A DNA stretch of 64,000 bases. Origin: Mycobacterium simulans (GTDB lineage: Bacteria > Actinomycetota > Actinomycetes > Mycobacteriales > Mycobacteriaceae). The notes under the pieces are model-generated. The model made no database searches. It had not been told where the DNA came from and saw only the letters and a program-made list of their open reading frames with translations. The position numbers and the translations under genes were made by a program. The DNA lies in NCBI RefSeq assembly GCF_900232995.1, contig NZ_OCVX01000003.1, forward strand, positions 1,215,509 to 1,279,508. The letters run 5' to 3'. Shown here in pieces: positions 1 through 9,714 of the stretch (the stretch's first letter is position 1; the number at the start of each line of letters is the position of its first letter).

Positions 1-1401
1 CAACTGCAGCCACCCGTAGCGGTGACACCCCCGCTGCCGACTCGACGCAACGCCGAGCTGCTGCTGTTGTGCTTCGCCGCCGTCATCACCATCGCTGCAC
101 TGCTTATCGTGGAGGCCAACCAAGAGCGGGGCTTGCACTGGGACCTGGCCAGTTACGGGCTGGCATTCTTGACCCTCTTCGGATTTGCGCACCTGGCCAT
201 CAGGCGTTTCGCACCCTATACCGATCCGCTCCTGCTGCCCGTGGTGGCGCTGCTCAATGGGCTTGGGCTGGTGATGATCCACCGGCTTGACCTCGTCGAC
301 AAAGAAGTTGGCCGGTACGGTCACCCCAGCGCAAATCAGCAGATGCTGTGGACTCTGGTCGGCGTGACGTCGTTCGCGCTTGTGGTGACGTTCCTCAAGG
401 ACCACCGACAACTCGCGCGCTACGGCTACATCTGTGGACTCACGGGCTTGGTTTTCTTGGCGATTCCCGCACTGCTGCCGGCATGGCTGTCCGAGCAGAA
501 CGGCGCCAAGATCTGGATTCGCTTGCCCGGCTTCTCGATTCAGCCCGCCGAATTTTCCAAGATTCTGCTGTTGATCTTCTTCTCGGCGGTGCTGGTGGCC
601 AAACGCGGCCTATTCACCAGCGCCGGCAAGCACTTGATGGGTATGACCCTGCCCCGCCCCCGAGACCTCGCGCCGCTACTGGCGGCTTGGGTGATCTCGG
701 TGGGTGTGATGGTTTTCGAAAAGGACCTCGGCACTTCGCTGCTGTTATACGCGTCATTTCTGGTGGTGGTGTATCTGGCCACGCAGCGGTTTAGTTGGGT
801 GGTCATCGGTCTGGTCTTGTTCGCCACGGGAAGCGTTGTGGCGTACTTCCTTTTTGCCCATGTTCGCGTTCGCGTGCAGACGTGGCTGGACCCGTTCGCC
901 GACCCCGACGGCAGCGGTTACCAGATGGTGCAGTCGCTGTTCAGCTTTGCTACCGGTGGCATCTTCGGCACCGGACTGGGTAACGGGCAACCCGACACCG
1001 TGCCCGCGGCATCGACCGATTTCATCATCGCCGCGTTCGGCGAAGAGCTTGGATTAGTGGGTTTGGCGGCCATTCTCATGCTCTACACGATCGTCATCGT
1101 GCGGGGGCTGCGCACCGCGATCGCCATCCGGGATAGCTTTGGCAAGCTGCTGGCCGCGGGCCTGGCCTCGACGCTGGCGATCCAGCTATTCATCGTCGTG
1201 GGCGGAGTAACCCAGCTCATCCCGCTGACCGGATTGACCACTCCGTGGATGTCCTACGGTGGGTCATCGCTGCTGGCCAACTACGTGCTGTTGGCCATCC
1301 TGGCCCGCATCTCGCACGGTGCCCGACGTCCACTGCGCACCCGCCCGCGTAAAACATCGCCGATCGCGGCGGCCAGCACCGAGGTGATCCAGAAAGTATG
1401 A
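1..1401 (+). CDS. rodA: SEDS-family peptidoglycan glycosyltransferase RodA, 5' end outside window
   Basis: Polytopic membrane protein of the RodA/FtsW/SpoVE family, which polymerises lipid II during elongation together with a class B penicillin-binding protein. The reading frame is open from base 1 and the first visible codons (QLQPPVAVTPPLP) match the N-terminal tail of mycobacterial RodA, so the true start lies just upstream and the GTG at 22 is internal. About ten hydrophobic segments are visible. The C-terminal GGSSLLANY stretch is typical of SEDS proteins. The stop overlaps the start of pbpA (ATGA), so the two are translationally coupled, as expected for a RodA-PBP pair. Identification is by family recognition and context. 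Confidence 0.95.
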   Translation, partial: QLQPPVAVTPPLPTRRNAELLLLCFAAVITIAALLIVEANQERGLHWDLASYGLAFLTLFGFAHLAIRRFAPYTDPLLLPVVALLNGLGLVMIHRLDLVDKEVGRYGHPSANQQMLWTLVGVTSFALVVTFLKDHRQLARYGYICGLTGLVFLAIPALLPAWLSEQNGAKIWIRLPGFSIQPAEFSKILLLIFFSAVLVAKRGLFTSAGKHLMGMTLPRPRDLAPLLAAWVISVGVMVFEKDLGTSLLLYASFLVVVYLATQRFSWVVIGLVLFATGSVVAYFLFAHVRVRVQTWLDPFADPDGSGYQMVQSLFSFATGGIFGTGLGNGQPDTVPAASTDFIIAAFGEELGLVGLAAILMLYTIVIVRGLRTAIAIRDSFGKLLAAGLASTLAIQLFIVVGGVTQLIPLTGLTTPWMSYGGSSLLANYVLLAILARISHGARRPLRTRPRKTSPIAAASTEVIQKV

Positions 1402-2876
1402 ACGCGTCGCTGCGCCGGATCTCGGTGACCGTGATGGCGTTGATCGTGTTGCTACTGCTCAACGCCACATACACGCAGGTATTCACCGCCGACGGACTAC
1501 GCGCTGACCCCCGCAACCAGCGCGTCCTACTCGATGAGTATTCGCGCCAGCGCGGACAGATTACCGCGGGCGGGCAGCTGCTGGCCTATTCGATGGCCAC
1601 CGACAGTCGGTTTCGGTTCCTCCGGGTGTATCCCAACCCTGCGATGTACGCACCGGTGACCGGCTTCTACTCGCTGCGCTATTCCAGCACGGGGCTGGAA
1701 CGGGCCGAGGATCCGGTGCTAAACGGCTCCGACGAGCGACTTTTCGGCCGTCGGCTGGCCGACTTCTTCACCGGACGCGACCCACGCGGCGGCAGCGTCG
1801 ACACCACGATCATCCCGCGCGTCCAGCAGGCCGGCTGGGACGCCATGCAACAAGGCTGTGGTGGGTCGCCCTGTAAAGGAGCGGTCGTCGCCCTGGAACC
1901 GTCAACCGGGAGGATCCTGGCGCTGGTGTCCTCGCCGTCCTATGACCCGAACCAGCTGGCGTCGCACAATCCCGAGGTGCAGGCGCTGGCGTGGCAGCGG
2001 CTCCGGGACAATCCGGATAACCCGCTGATCAACCGCGCCATCTCCGAGACGTACCCGCCCGGGTCCACCTTCAAAGTGATCACCACCGCCGCCGCACTGG
2101 CGGCCGGAGCCAGCGATACCGATCAGCTGACCGCGGCGGCCACGATTCCGCTGCCCAATAGCACGGCCACGTTGGAAAACTACGGCGGCGAACCGTGCAG
2201 CCCCGACCCGACGGTGTCGCTGCGCGAGGCCTTCACCAAGTCATGCAACACCGCATTCGTCCAACTGGGCATCGTCACCGGCGCCAACGCCCTGCGCAGC
2301 ATGGCGCGGTCGTTCGGCCTCGACACCCCACCCAGCCCAATTCCACTGCAGGTCGCCGAATCAACGATCGGAGGACTTCCAGACGCCGCCGCACTGGGGA
2401 TGTCGAGTATGGGACAGAAAGATGTTGCGCTGACACCGCTGGAGAACGCGCAGGTGGCTGCGACTATCGCAAATGGCGGGATCACGATGCGGCCCTACCT
2501 GATCGACAGCCTCAAGGGGCCTGACCTGGCCAACATCGCCACTACAGCCCCTTATCAGCAGCGCCGCGCAGTGTCGCCGCAGATCGCCGCTAAGCTAACA
2601 GAGCTGATGGTCGGCGCCGAGAAATTCGCACAGCAGAAAGGGGCCATCCCCGGCGTGCAGATCGCATCCAAGACTGGTCCCGCAGAGCACGGCACCGCCC
2701 CCCGCCACACTCCACCGCACGCGTGGTATATCGCCTTCGCGCCCGCGCAAGCTCCGAAGGTTGCCGTTGCCGTGCTGGTAGAGAACGGGGGCGATCGCCT
2801 GTCTGCGACCGGTGGTGCGCTCGCCGCGCCTATCGGGCGGGCCGTGATCGAAGCCGCGCTGCAGGGGGGACCATGA
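1398..2876 (+). CDS. pbpA: Penicillin-binding protein A, class B transpeptidase
   Basis: A 492-residue class B PBP that cross-links peptidoglycan in the periplasm, anchored by one N-terminal membrane segment (about residues 8-27). The three transpeptidase motifs are present: STFK with catalytic Ser at about 223, SCN at about 282 and KTG at about 425. Length is nearly identical to M. tuberculosis PbpA. The start ATG overlaps the rodA stop and the stop overlaps the pknA start, giving a rodA-pbpA-pknA-pknB chain. In M. tuberculosis PbpA is a PknB substrate, which fits the neighbourhood; that is family knowledge, not visible here. Confidence 0.96.
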   Translation: MNASLRRISVTVMALIVLLLLNATYTQVFTADGLRADPRNQRVLLDEYSRQRGQITAGGQLLAYSMATDSRFRFLRVYPNPAMYAPVTGFYSLRYSSTGLERAEDPVLNGSDERLFGRRLADFFTGRDPRGGSVDTTIIPRVQQAGWDAMQQGCGGSPCKGAVVALEPSTGRILALVSSPSYDPNQLASHNPEVQALAWQRLRDNPDNPLINRAISETYPPGSTFKVITTAAALAAGASDTDQLTAAATIPLPNSTATLENYGGEPCSPDPTVSLREAFTKSCNTAFVQLGIVTGANALRSMARSFGLDTPPSPIPLQVAESTIGGLPDAAALGMSSMGQKDVALTPLENAQVAATIANGGITMRPYLIDSLKGPDLANIATTAPYQQRRAVSPQIAAKLTELMVGAEKFAQQKGAIPGVQIASKTGPAEHGTAPRHTPPHAWYIAFAPAQAPKVAVAVLVENGGDRLSATGGALAAPIGRAVIEAALQGGP

Positions 2877-4177
2877 GCCCGAGAGTAGGTGTGACGCTGT
2901 CTGGCAGGTACCGCCTGCAGCGCCTCATCGCCACCGGCGGCATGGGCCAGGTCTGGGAGGCGGTGGATAGCCGGCTGGGCCGACGCGTTGCGGTCAAGGT
3001 CCTCAAGCAGGAGTTCTCCCAGGACCCAGAGTTCATCGAACGGTTCCGCGCCGAGGCGCGCACCACCGCGATGCTCAACCACCCTGGGATCGCCGGCGTC
3101 CACGACTACGGCGAAAGCCAGCTGAACGGGGAAGGTCGCACCGCCTACCTGGTCATGGAGCTGGTCAACGGCGAGCCGCTGAACTCGGTGCTCAAGCGCA
3201 CCGGCCGGCTGTCGCTGCGCCACGCACTCGACATGCTCGAGCAGACTGGTCGCGCCCTGCAAGTTGCACATGCGGCCGGATTGGTACACCGCGACGTCAA
3301 ACCGGGCAACATCTTGATTACCCCCACCGGGCAGGTGAAGATCACCGACTTCGGCATCGCCAAGGCCGTCGATGCTGCGCCGGTGACCCAGACCGGCATG
3401 GTCATGGGCACCGCGCAATACATCGCGCCGGAACAGGCTCTGGGGCAAGACGCGAGCCCTTCCAGTGACGTCTACTCACTGGGAGTTGTTGGATACGAAG
3501 CAGTTTCGGGTAAGCGGCCGTTCACCGGCGACGGTGCTCTGACGGTGGCGATGAAGCACATCAAAGAGCCACCGCCGCCGCTGCCCGCCGACCTGCCGCC
3601 CAATGTGCGCGAACTCATCGAGATCACCCTGGTGAAGAACCCCGCCATGCGTTATCGCAGTGGGGGACCGTTCGCTGACGCCGTCGCCGCGGTCCGAGCC
3701 GGACGCCGCCCTCCGCGGCCCAGTCAGACACCGCCGGCCGGCCGGGCCGCCCCGGCGGCGATACCTTCGGGCGCTCCTGCCAGGATCGCGGCCACCTCCA
3801 GCAGCCGGACCCCGCCGCCCCGCCGGTCCCGCCCGACGACCGGAAGTCGCCGCCAGCCCCCGGCGCGGCGCACGTTCTCGTCGGGCCAGCGCGCGCTGCT
3901 CTGGGCCGCGGGCGTGTTGGGTGCGCTGGCGATCATCATCGCCGTGCTTATCGTCATCAATTCCAGCGCGGAGACTCAGCAGCAATCACCACCGCCGACT
4001 GTTACCGACACCGGCGGCCCACCAGCGACCAAGACCCCTGCCGGGCAGGGCCCGGGCCTCAATTGGACGGATGGCGAAGAAGCAGGTATTTCTGGACTTC
4101 AGAACCTCAGCCCAGTCGACGCCCCACTGACGCTGCATGGCAGCGCGTCGCTGGCCCGATACGAGATACCGCAATGA
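2873..4177 (+). CDS. pknA: Serine/threonine protein kinase PknA
   Basis: A 434-residue receptor-type eukaryotic-like kinase. The kinase domain fills about residues 10-275: ATP-binding Lys at about 42 (VAVKVLK), catalytic Asp at about 141 in HRDVKPGN, and DFG at about 159. A Pro/Arg-rich juxtamembrane linker follows, then one membrane helix (about 341-365) and a short Pro/Thr-rich outer tail. There are no PASTA repeats, unlike PknB. The start is chosen at the ATG overlapping the pbpA stop, because upstream in-frame codons lie inside pbpA. It phosphorylates cell-shape and division proteins in mycobacteria (family knowledge). Confidence 0.96.
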   Translation: MSPRVGVTLSGRYRLQRLIATGGMGQVWEAVDSRLGRRVAVKVLKQEFSQDPEFIERFRAEARTTAMLNHPGIAGVHDYGESQLNGEGRTAYLVMELVNGEPLNSVLKRTGRLSLRHALDMLEQTGRALQVAHAAGLVHRDVKPGNILITPTGQVKITDFGIAKAVDAAPVTQTGMVMGTAQYIAPEQALGQDASPSSDVYSLGVVGYEAVSGKRPFTGDGALTVAMKHIKEPPPPLPADLPPNVRELIEITLVKNPAMRYRSGGPFADAVAAVRAGRRPPRPSQTPPAGRAAPAAIPSGAPARIAATSSSRTPPPRRSRPTTGSRRQPPARRTFSSGQRALLWAAGVLGALAIIIAVLIVINSSAETQQQSPPPTVTDTGGPPATKTPAGQGPGLNWTDGEEAGISGLQNLSPVDAPLTLHGSASLARYEIPQ

Positions 4178-6051
4178 CCACCCCTCGGCACCTGTCCGAC
4201 CGCTACGAACTGGGCGACATCCTCGGTTTCGGGGGGATGTCCGAAGTTCATCTCGCCCGTGACCAGCGGTTGCATCGCGACGTCGCGGTCAAGGTGCTGC
4301 GCGCGGACCTGGCCCGTGATCCCAGCTTCTACCTGCGCTTCCGGCGAGAGGCCCAAAACGCCGCGGCACTGAATCATCCGGCGATCGTCGCCGTTTACGA
4401 CACCGGCGAAGCCGAAACACCCGCCGGCCCGTTGCCCTACATCGTCATGGAGTACGTCAACGGCGTCACCCTTCGCGACATCGTGCACACCGATGGTCCG
4501 ATGCCGCCCAAACGAGCCATCGAAGTCATCGCCGATGCCTGCCAGGCACTGAACTTCAGCCATCAAAACGGCATCATCCACCGCGACGTCAAGCCAGCCA
4601 ACATCATGATCAGCACCACCAACGCCGTGAAGGTGATGGACTTCGGCATCGCCCGCGCGATTGCCGACAGCGGCAACAGTGTCACCCAGACCGCGGCGGT
4701 GATCGGGACGGCGCAATACCTGTCACCGGAACAGGCCCGCGGTGACGCCGTCGACGCCCGCTCCGATGTCTATTCGTTGGGTTGTGTTCTTTACGAGGTT
4801 CTCACCGGAGAGCCACCCTTTACCGGCGACTCGCCCGTGTCCGTCGCCTACCAGCATGTGCGTGAAGACCCCGTTCCGCCGTCAGAGCGGCACGAAGGCA
4901 TCTCCGCCGACCTCGACGCCGTCGTGCTCAAGGCGCTGGCCAAGAACCCCGAGAACCGCTATCAGACCGCGGCGGAGATGCGCGCCGACCTGGTCCGCGT
5001 GCACAACGGTGAGCCACCGGAGGCGCCCAAGGTGCTCACCGGTGCCGAGCGCCGCTCAATGCTGTCCTCCACGGCCGGAAACCTCAGCGGTCCGCGGACC
5101 GATCCGCTACCTCGCCAGGTCTTCGACACCGACCGCGAGCGCAATATGGGGTCCGTCGGCCGGTGGGTGGCCGCGGTCGCCGGACTGGCGGTGCTAACCA
5201 TCGTCGTCTTCATCGCAATCAACACGTTCGGCGGCAACACGCGCAATATCCAAGTGCCCGACGTGCGAGGGCAAGCGTCCGCCGACGCGATTGCCGCACT
5301 ACAGAACCGGGGCTTCAAAACACGTACCCTGCAAAAGCCTGACTCGACGATCCCACCGGACCACGTGATCGGCACCGATCCGGGCGCCAATTCGTCGGTG
5401 GGTGCGGGCGACGAGATCACGATCAACGTTTCCACCGGGCCTGAGCAACGTGAACTGCCCGACGTCTCCTCGCTGAGCTACGCCGAGGCGGTCAAGAAGT
5501 TGACTGCCGCTGGATTCGGCAAGTTCAAGCAGGCGAATTCGCCGTCGACCCCCGAACTGATGGGCAAGGTGATCGGTACGAATCCGCCGGCCAATCAGAC
5601 GTCGGCGATCACCAACGTGATCACCATCATTGTCGGCTCTGGGCCTGAGGCTAAGCAGATTCCCGACGTGGGCGGCCAGACCGTCGACCTAGCCCAGAAA
5701 AACCTCACCGTCTACGGCTTCACCAAGTTCAGTCAGTCGCAGGTGGACAGCCCGAAGCCGGCCGGTGACGTGATCGGCACCAACCCGCCCGCGGGTACCA
5801 CGGTTCCGGTCGACTCGGTCATCGAACTGCAGGTCTCGAAGGGCAATCAGTTCGTCATGCCCGATTTGTCCGGCATGTTCTGGACCGACGCCGAACCGCG
5901 GCTGCGCGCACTGGGTTGGACCGGGGTGTTGGACAAGGGAGCTGACGTCGATGCCGGTGGCTCCCAGCACAACCGGGTCGTCTATCAGAGTCCGCCGGCC
6001 GGTACCGGAGTCAACCGCGACGGCATCATCACGCTGAAGTTCGGCCAGTAG
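4174..6051 (+). CDS. pknB: Serine/threonine protein kinase PknB with four PASTA repeats
   Basis: A 625-residue sensor kinase. Inside the cell: kinase domain with ATP-binding Lys at about 40, HRDVKPAN with catalytic Asp138, DFG at about 156-158 and an activation loop rich in Thr. One membrane helix lies at about 332-350. Outside: four PASTA repeats, each opening with a PDV/PDL-type motif, which bind peptidoglycan fragments. The start ATG overlaps the pknA stop. Its last 23 bases overlap the 3' end of the convergent amidotransferase gene. PknB regulates CwlM, MurJ and PbpA in M. tuberculosis, and genes for all three also lie in this window. Confidence 0.97.
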   Translation: MTTPRHLSDRYELGDILGFGGMSEVHLARDQRLHRDVAVKVLRADLARDPSFYLRFRREAQNAAALNHPAIVAVYDTGEAETPAGPLPYIVMEYVNGVTLRDIVHTDGPMPPKRAIEVIADACQALNFSHQNGIIHRDVKPANIMISTTNAVKVMDFGIARAIADSGNSVTQTAAVIGTAQYLSPEQARGDAVDARSDVYSLGCVLYEVLTGEPPFTGDSPVSVAYQHVREDPVPPSERHEGISADLDAVVLKALAKNPENRYQTAAEMRADLVRVHNGEPPEAPKVLTGAERRSMLSSTAGNLSGPRTDPLPRQVFDTDRERNMGSVGRWVAAVAGLAVLTIVVFIAINTFGGNTRNIQVPDVRGQASADAIAALQNRGFKTRTLQKPDSTIPPDHVIGTDPGANSSVGAGDEITINVSTGPEQRELPDVSSLSYAEAVKKLTAAGFGKFKQANSPSTPELMGKVIGTNPPANQTSAITNVITIIVGSGPEAKQIPDVGGQTVDLAQKNLTVYGFTKFSQSQVDSPKPAGDVIGTNPPAGTTVPVDSVIELQVSKGNQFVMPDLSGMFWTDAEPRLRALGWTGVLDKGADVDAGGSQHNRVVYQSPPAGTGVNRDGIITLKFGQ

Positions 6052-6727
6052 CCTCGGCCGAGCTGTTTGTTGAGCTCGGGATCTGCGACCGAACTGCGAT
6101 GAGAACTTCGTTTTCCAGCCGGCGCACCAGCGTGTCGTCGCGCGCCCAGCCGCAGTACGCCAGCCAGTTGGCGAGCATCCGGTGCCCGCCTTCGGTGAGG
6201 ATCGACTCCGGGTGGAACTGGACACCGTGGATGGGCAACCCGGTGTGCTGTACGCCCATGATCACACCGCTGCGGGTATGGGCGGTGACCACCAGCTCCG
6301 CGGGCAGCGAGTCCGGCAGGATGGTCAGCGAGTGGTATCGGGTCGCCGTGAACGGGTCCGGAAGTCCTTGCAACACACCGGTGTTCGTGTGGAACACGCT
6401 GCTGGTCTTGCCGTGCAGCAACTCGGGCGCGCGGTCGACGGTCGCGCCGAAGGCGACGCCGATGGCCTGGTGCCCGAGACATACTCCGAGCAGGGGGGTA
6501 CAGGCCGCGGCGCAGGCACGAACCAAGCCGATCGACGCGCCTGCGCGTTCCGGGGTACCCGGACCGGGGCTTAGCAGGACGCCGTCGAACTGGGCGGCGA
6601 TGGCGGCTTCATCAGACAGCCGAGCGTCGTCGTTGCGCCACACCTCGGCATCGACGCCAAGCTGGCCAAGATACTGCACCAGGTTGAAAACGAAGCTGTC
6701 GTAGTTGTCGACGACCAGGATCCGCAT
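6029..6727 (-). CDS. trpG: Class I glutamine amidotransferase, anthranilate/aminodeoxychorismate synthase component II (TrpG/PabA)
   Basis: A 232-residue glutaminase subunit that supplies ammonia to chorismate-using synthases (tryptophan or folate pathway). It opens with the typical MRILVVDNYDSF. The nucleophile Cys lies in GVCLGHQAIG, and the His/Glu pair in HGVQFHPESI. The orthologous M. tuberculosis gene is annotated trpG, but the family often serves PabB, so the in vivo partner is not settled by sequence. It is convergent with pknB, with a 23 bp overlap of the coding ends. Confidence 0.9.
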   Translation of the reverse strand: MRILVVDNYDSFVFNLVQYLGQLGVDAEVWRNDDARLSDEAAIAAQFDGVLLSPGPGTPERAGASIGLVRACAAACTPLLGVCLGHQAIGVAFGATVDRAPELLHGKTSSVFHTNTGVLQGLPDPFTATRYHSLTILPDSLPAELVVTAHTRSGVIMGVQHTGLPIHGVQFHPESILTEGGHRMLANWLAYCGWARDDTLVRRLENEVLIAVRSQIPSSTNSSAEATGRTSA

Positions 6728-6759
6728 CGTGACAGGTTACCGTCCGGCTCGATAAAGCC

Positions 6760-7506
6760 TCAGTACCCCAAGGGCCCCGACGGCTTTGCGAAATGCAGCT
6801 GGACCGGTTCGGAATGGCCGACGATTTGTACGTCCGGCTTGACTTCCTCGTGGTAGCCGAGGCCGAATCGAACGACGTACTGCTTGTAGAGCGTCACCAG
6901 CGGCGCGGCAGCCAGCGCCGCTTGCATGCCGGCGGCATTGCCGATCGCGGTGATCGTGTAGGGCGGGCTATAGGTACGCCCATTGAGCAGCAACGTGTTG
7001 CCGACGCAGCGAACTACCGAGGTCGCGATGATGCGCTGGTCCTGCATCTGGATCGCCTCCGCGCCGGCACTCCACATCGCGTTCATGACGCCATCGATGT
7101 CTTGCTGATGCACAACCAGGTCGTCGGGAGAGGCGTCGCGTGGGAAGCGGCCGTTGGCGTCGCGTTGTGCGTCACTGAGACGCACCACCAGGCCCGGACC
7201 GTGGACCGGGTTCATATCGGCCTCACCGGCCAGTTCGGCGGTTCGCCGCAGCATCGCCGTCAATGCGGTATCCGAGGACCGACCGTGCGCGGCGTCGATC
7301 CGTTGGGTCAGTGCTTCGCGTTGGGCGTTGAGGCGGGCCACCGACGACTGCTCCTGGCGCACCAGGTCGACCAGGCGCGGTGCGTCGCTGCGGCGGATCT
7401 CCGCGCCACCGGACACCCCGTGCGTCGCGGCCAGCAGCAGCCCCGCCAGCAAGCAGACCAGCGGCACACCGAACCGCCATGGCGAGCGGCGCCTGTCGAT
7501 CATCAT
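6760..7506 (-). CDS. DUF881 membrane-anchored protein (Rv0012-like)
   Basis: A 248-residue protein with an N-terminal signal anchor (about residues 10-28), a heptad-rich coiled-coil stretch (about 40-90) and a DUF881 domain. Family members sit next to division genes in actinobacteria, and here the gene is divergent from crgA with 98 bases between the starts. Biochemical function is unknown. The position between crgA and the amidotransferase matches Rv0012 of M. tuberculosis. Confidence 0.85.
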   Translation of the reverse strand: MMIDRRRSPWRFGVPLVCLLAGLLLAATHGVSGGAEIRRSDAPRLVDLVRQEQSSVARLNAQREALTQRIDAAHGRSSDTALTAMLRRTAELAGEADMNPVHGPGLVVRLSDAQRDANGRFPRDASPDDLVVHQQDIDGVMNAMWSAGAEAIQMQDQRIIATSVVRCVGNTLLLNGRTYSPPYTITAIGNAAGMQAALAAAPLVTLYKQYVVRFGLGYHEEVKPDVQIVGHSEPVQLHFAKPSGPLGY

Positions 7507-7604
7507 GTCTCCGTTTCCTGGTCACGGTGCCAGGTGGGTTAGTCTCGTAGCCAAGCCTGAAAACAAGCTATGCCTGCAGCAGCAACCGTAACCCGAGGTA
7601 GCAG

Positions 7605-7886
7605 ATGCCGAAATCCAAGGTCCGCAAGAAAAACGATTTCACCGTCAGCGCGGTCAGCCGCACGCCGGTGAAGGTGAAGGCGGGACCGTCGAGTGTGTGG
7701 TTCGTCGCCTTGTTCATCGGTTTGATGCTGATCGGCCTCATCTGGTTGATGGTGTTTCAGCTGGCCGCCGTAGGCAGCAATGCGCCCACGGCGCTGCATT
7801 GGATGGCTGAGCTCGGTCCGTGGAACTACGCGATCGCGTTCGCTTTCATGATCACCGGTTTGTTGCTCACGATGCGGTGGCACTGA
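7605..7886 (+). CDS. crgA: Cell division protein CrgA
   Basis: A 93-residue protein with a basic N-terminus and two membrane helices (about residues 31-52 and 68-88), the standard CrgA layout. CrgA is an actinobacterial divisome component that bridges FtsZ, FtsQ, FtsI and CwsA and helps septal peptidoglycan assembly (family knowledge). Length equals the M. tuberculosis Rv0011c protein. It is divergent from the DUF881 gene. Confidence 0.95.
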   Translation: MPKSKVRKKNDFTVSAVSRTPVKVKAGPSSVWFVALFIGLMLIGLIWLMVFQLAAVGSNAPTALHWMAELGPWNYAIAFAFMITGLLLTMRWH

Positions 7887-7957
7887 CGGTTGACGCGAAC
7901 GTAATGAATTCATTTTGCGGTCTGCGCGTTACTGGCGCAGCAACCTTAAGATCACAC

Positions 7958-8006
7958 AATCACACGCGTGTGATTTATCCCCACTGTTGATAGCGTCTGT
8001 GGATAA
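7958..8006. promoter_or_regulatory. 18-bp perfect palindrome followed by two DnaA-box-like 9-mers
   Basis: Bases 7958-7975 read AATCACACGCGTGTGATT, a perfect 18-base palindrome. It is followed by TTATCCCCA at 7975-7983 (one mismatch to the DnaA box TTATCCACA) and a perfect box in inverse orientation, TGTGGATAA, at 7998-8006. The block lies between crgA and the Rv0010c-like gene, 36 to 84 bases before the latter's start. It could be an operator with DnaA sites; no function is shown by sequence alone. Confidence 0.5.
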
Positions 8007-8041
8007 CTGTATCCGCGGTGGTGGGAGGGTCTAGCTACCGA

Positions 8042-8449
8042 ATGCAGCAAACAGAATGGGCGCCTCGGACGGCAGGAATCGCTGGTTGTGGGGTTGCAGG
8101 CGTTGTGATGGCTATCGCCTGTGTGACCCTGGTCACAGATCCGCCCGGGCGTGTTATCACCGGAATTGCCGCGCTGGGTCTGATCTTGTTTGCGGGCGGC
8201 TCGTGGCGCGCGCGTCCAAAGCTGGCAATTACCACCGAAGGCTTGGCGATCCGGGGGTGGTTTCAGACGCAGTTATTACGGCGTCCTCAGATCAAGATCA
8301 TCAGGATCACCGAGTTCCGCCGCTTTGGTCGCAAAGTCCGATTGCTCGAGATCGAAACGGTCAACGGCGGACTGCTAATCCTGTCCCGTTGGGATCTCGG
8401 CACCGAACCACTCGAGGTGCTCGACGCCCTTACCGAGGCCGGCTACTGA
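8042..8449 (+). CDS. Small membrane protein with PH-like domain (Rv0010c-like)
   Basis: A 135-residue protein with two N-terminal membrane helices (about residues 10-28 and 34-50) and a C-terminal soluble part resembling bacterial PH-domain (DUF2581-type) proteins, including the REW-like element IRGWFQTQLL. The ATG at 8042 is chosen because MQQTEWAPRT matches the M. tuberculosis N-terminus; an upstream in-frame GTG at 8018 is possible. Function is unknown. A perfect CRP-type palindrome lies inside its first third. Confidence 0.8.
   Translation: MQQTEWAPRTAGIAGCGVAGVVMAIACVTLVTDPPGRVITGIAALGLILFAGGSWRARPKLAITTEGLAIRGWFQTQLLRRPQIKIIRITEFRRFGRKVRLLEIETVNGGLLILSRWDLGTEPLEVLDALTEAGY
8122..8137. 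promoter_or_regulatory. Consensus CRP/FNR-type palindrome inside the Rv0010c-like gene
   Basis: The sequence TGTGACCCTGGTCACA fits the consensus TGTGA-N6-TCACA exactly. Mycobacterial CRP (Rv3676 type) binds such sites, some of them intragenic (established). It lies 80 bases into the coding region, encoding a hydrophobic stretch, so chance occurrence is possible. Confidence 0.4.
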
Positions 8450-8530
8450 TCCTTTGGGCGCGCGCGGCGCATCGGGCGCCGAGCGTGCGTGTCCGCACAC
8501 CGACACGCCGACGCGGCCGGCATTTTGCGC

Positions 8531-8547
8531 ACCCTCGCGAGGGTTTC
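8531..8547. terminator. Hairpin between convergent genes
   Basis: ACCCTCGCGAGGGT at 8531-8544 is a perfect palindrome followed by TTT, lying between the stops of the Rv0010c-like gene (plus) and ppiA (minus). A second hairpin (CGGCGC/GCGCCG, 8465-8481) precedes it. Mycobacterial terminators often lack U-tracts, so this is a plausible but untested bidirectional terminator. Confidence 0.45.
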
Positions 8548-8557
8548 GGCCCGGCGT

Positions 8558-9106
8558 CTAGGTGATCGTGATCGACTCGATGACGACCGGGTCAGTCGGC
8601 CGGTCGTTGCCGTCGGTGGCCGTCGTTGAAATCACCTCGACGACACGCTGCGACTCCGCGTCCGTCACCTCACCGAAGATCGTGTGACGCCGGTTCAGGT
8701 GCGGGGTCGGACCGACGGTGATGAAGAACTGTGAGCCGTTGGTGCCCGGCCCGGCGTTGGCCATCGCGAGCAGGTAGGGCCGGTCGAACTGCAGCTCGGG
8801 ATGGAACTCGTCGGCGAACTTGTAGCCGGGGCCGCCACGACCGGTTCCGGTCGGGTCGCCGCCCTGGATCATGAAGCCCCGGATCACCCGGTGAAAGACC
8901 GCGCCGTCGTAGAAGGGGCCGGACGGGCCGCCCGAGGCGTTTTGGGTCGAGTACTCCTTGGTGCCCTGCGCCAGGCCCACAAAATTGGCGACGGTCTTGG
9001 GCGCGTGGTTTCCGAACAGGGCGACCTTGATGTCTCCGCGGTTGGTGTGCAGCGTGGCGGTGGCGGGCTGAATGGGGCTGTTAGTCACGGGATCACAGTC
9101 TGCCAT
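8558..9106 (-). CDS. ppiA: Cyclophilin-type peptidyl-prolyl cis-trans isomerase PpiA
   Basis: A 182-residue cyclophilin. It carries the signature [19 protein letters not shown] with the catalytic Arg, plus the downstream [14 protein letters not shown] and HTIFGEV elements. The start ATG at 9106 gives [10 protein letters not shown], matching the M. tuberculosis protein in sequence and length; upstream in-frame codons overlap the divergent neighbour. There is no signal peptide, so it is probably cytoplasmic, although secretion has been reported for the orthologue. Confidence 0.96.
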   Translation of the reverse strand: MADCDPVTNSPIQPATATLHTNRGDIKVALFGNHAPKTVANFVGLAQGTKEYSTQNASGGPSGPFYDGAVFHRVIRGFMIQGGDPTGTGRGGPGYKFADEFHPELQFDRPYLLAMANAGPGTNGSQFFITVGPTPHLNRRHTIFGEVTDAESQRVVEVISTTATDGNDRPTDPVVIESITIT

Positions 9107-9223
9107 TACGCGCCGGCCCGTCCGCACCGGGTGCGGCGTTCGCACAATAGGTCCGCAGGCGTCTTTATGGTGGCAGTCTGTCCTAGGTACGTGGAGGTAC
9201 CTGACGAAAGAGAAAGGCGGCAG

Positions 9224-9652
9224 ATGAGCGAGAACGCGGAAACCCGGTTGACCCCAAGGGAACGACTGACCCGCGGCCTGACCTATTCGGCGGTGGGACC
9301 TGTGGACGTCACCCGAGGCGTTGTCGGACTCGGGGTTCACTCGGCGCAGTCGACGGCATCGGAGCTTCGTCGCCGCTACCGGAAAGGCCGGCTGGCCCGC
9401 GAGATCGCAGCCGCCCAAGAGACGATCGCTCAGGAGCTGGCCGCCGCACAGGAGGTGGTCGCCAACCTGCCGCAGGTGCTCCAGGAGGCACGCCGGTCGC
9501 AACGCCGAAGCAAGCGTCGTCCGTGGCTCAGCGCGGGCGCCGCCATCGCGGTACTGGCGGGCGGGGCGGTCGCGTTCAGCATTGTCCGGCGCTCGACGCG
9601 CAAGGAGCCGTCACCGCTGCCGCCGAGCGTGGACGTGCACCCGCGGCCGTGA
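9224..9652 (+). CDS. Single-pass membrane protein with coiled coil (Rv0008c-like)
   Basis: A 142-residue protein: Arg-rich N-terminal half, an Ala/Glu-rich helix likely to form a coiled coil (about residues 65-90), a basic patch and one membrane helix near the C-terminus (about 105-122), with a short Pro-rich tail. The position next to ppiA and the tRNA genes and the length match Rv0008c of M. tuberculosis, linked in the literature to cell-shape control (CwsA); I rest the assignment on position and architecture. It is divergent from ppiA. Confidence 0.8.
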   Translation: MSENAETRLTPRERLTRGLTYSAVGPVDVTRGVVGLGVHSAQSTASELRRRYRKGRLAREIAAAQETIAQELAAAQEVVANLPQVLQEARRSQRRSKRRPWLSAGAAIAVLAGGAVAFSIVRRSTRKEPSPLPPSVDVHPRP

Positions 9653-9714
9653 CGGAATCTTGAGCGTCGGCGCTACCCAGTTTGAGGCCGTCAGACGTTG
9701 TCAACCCTGGGGCC

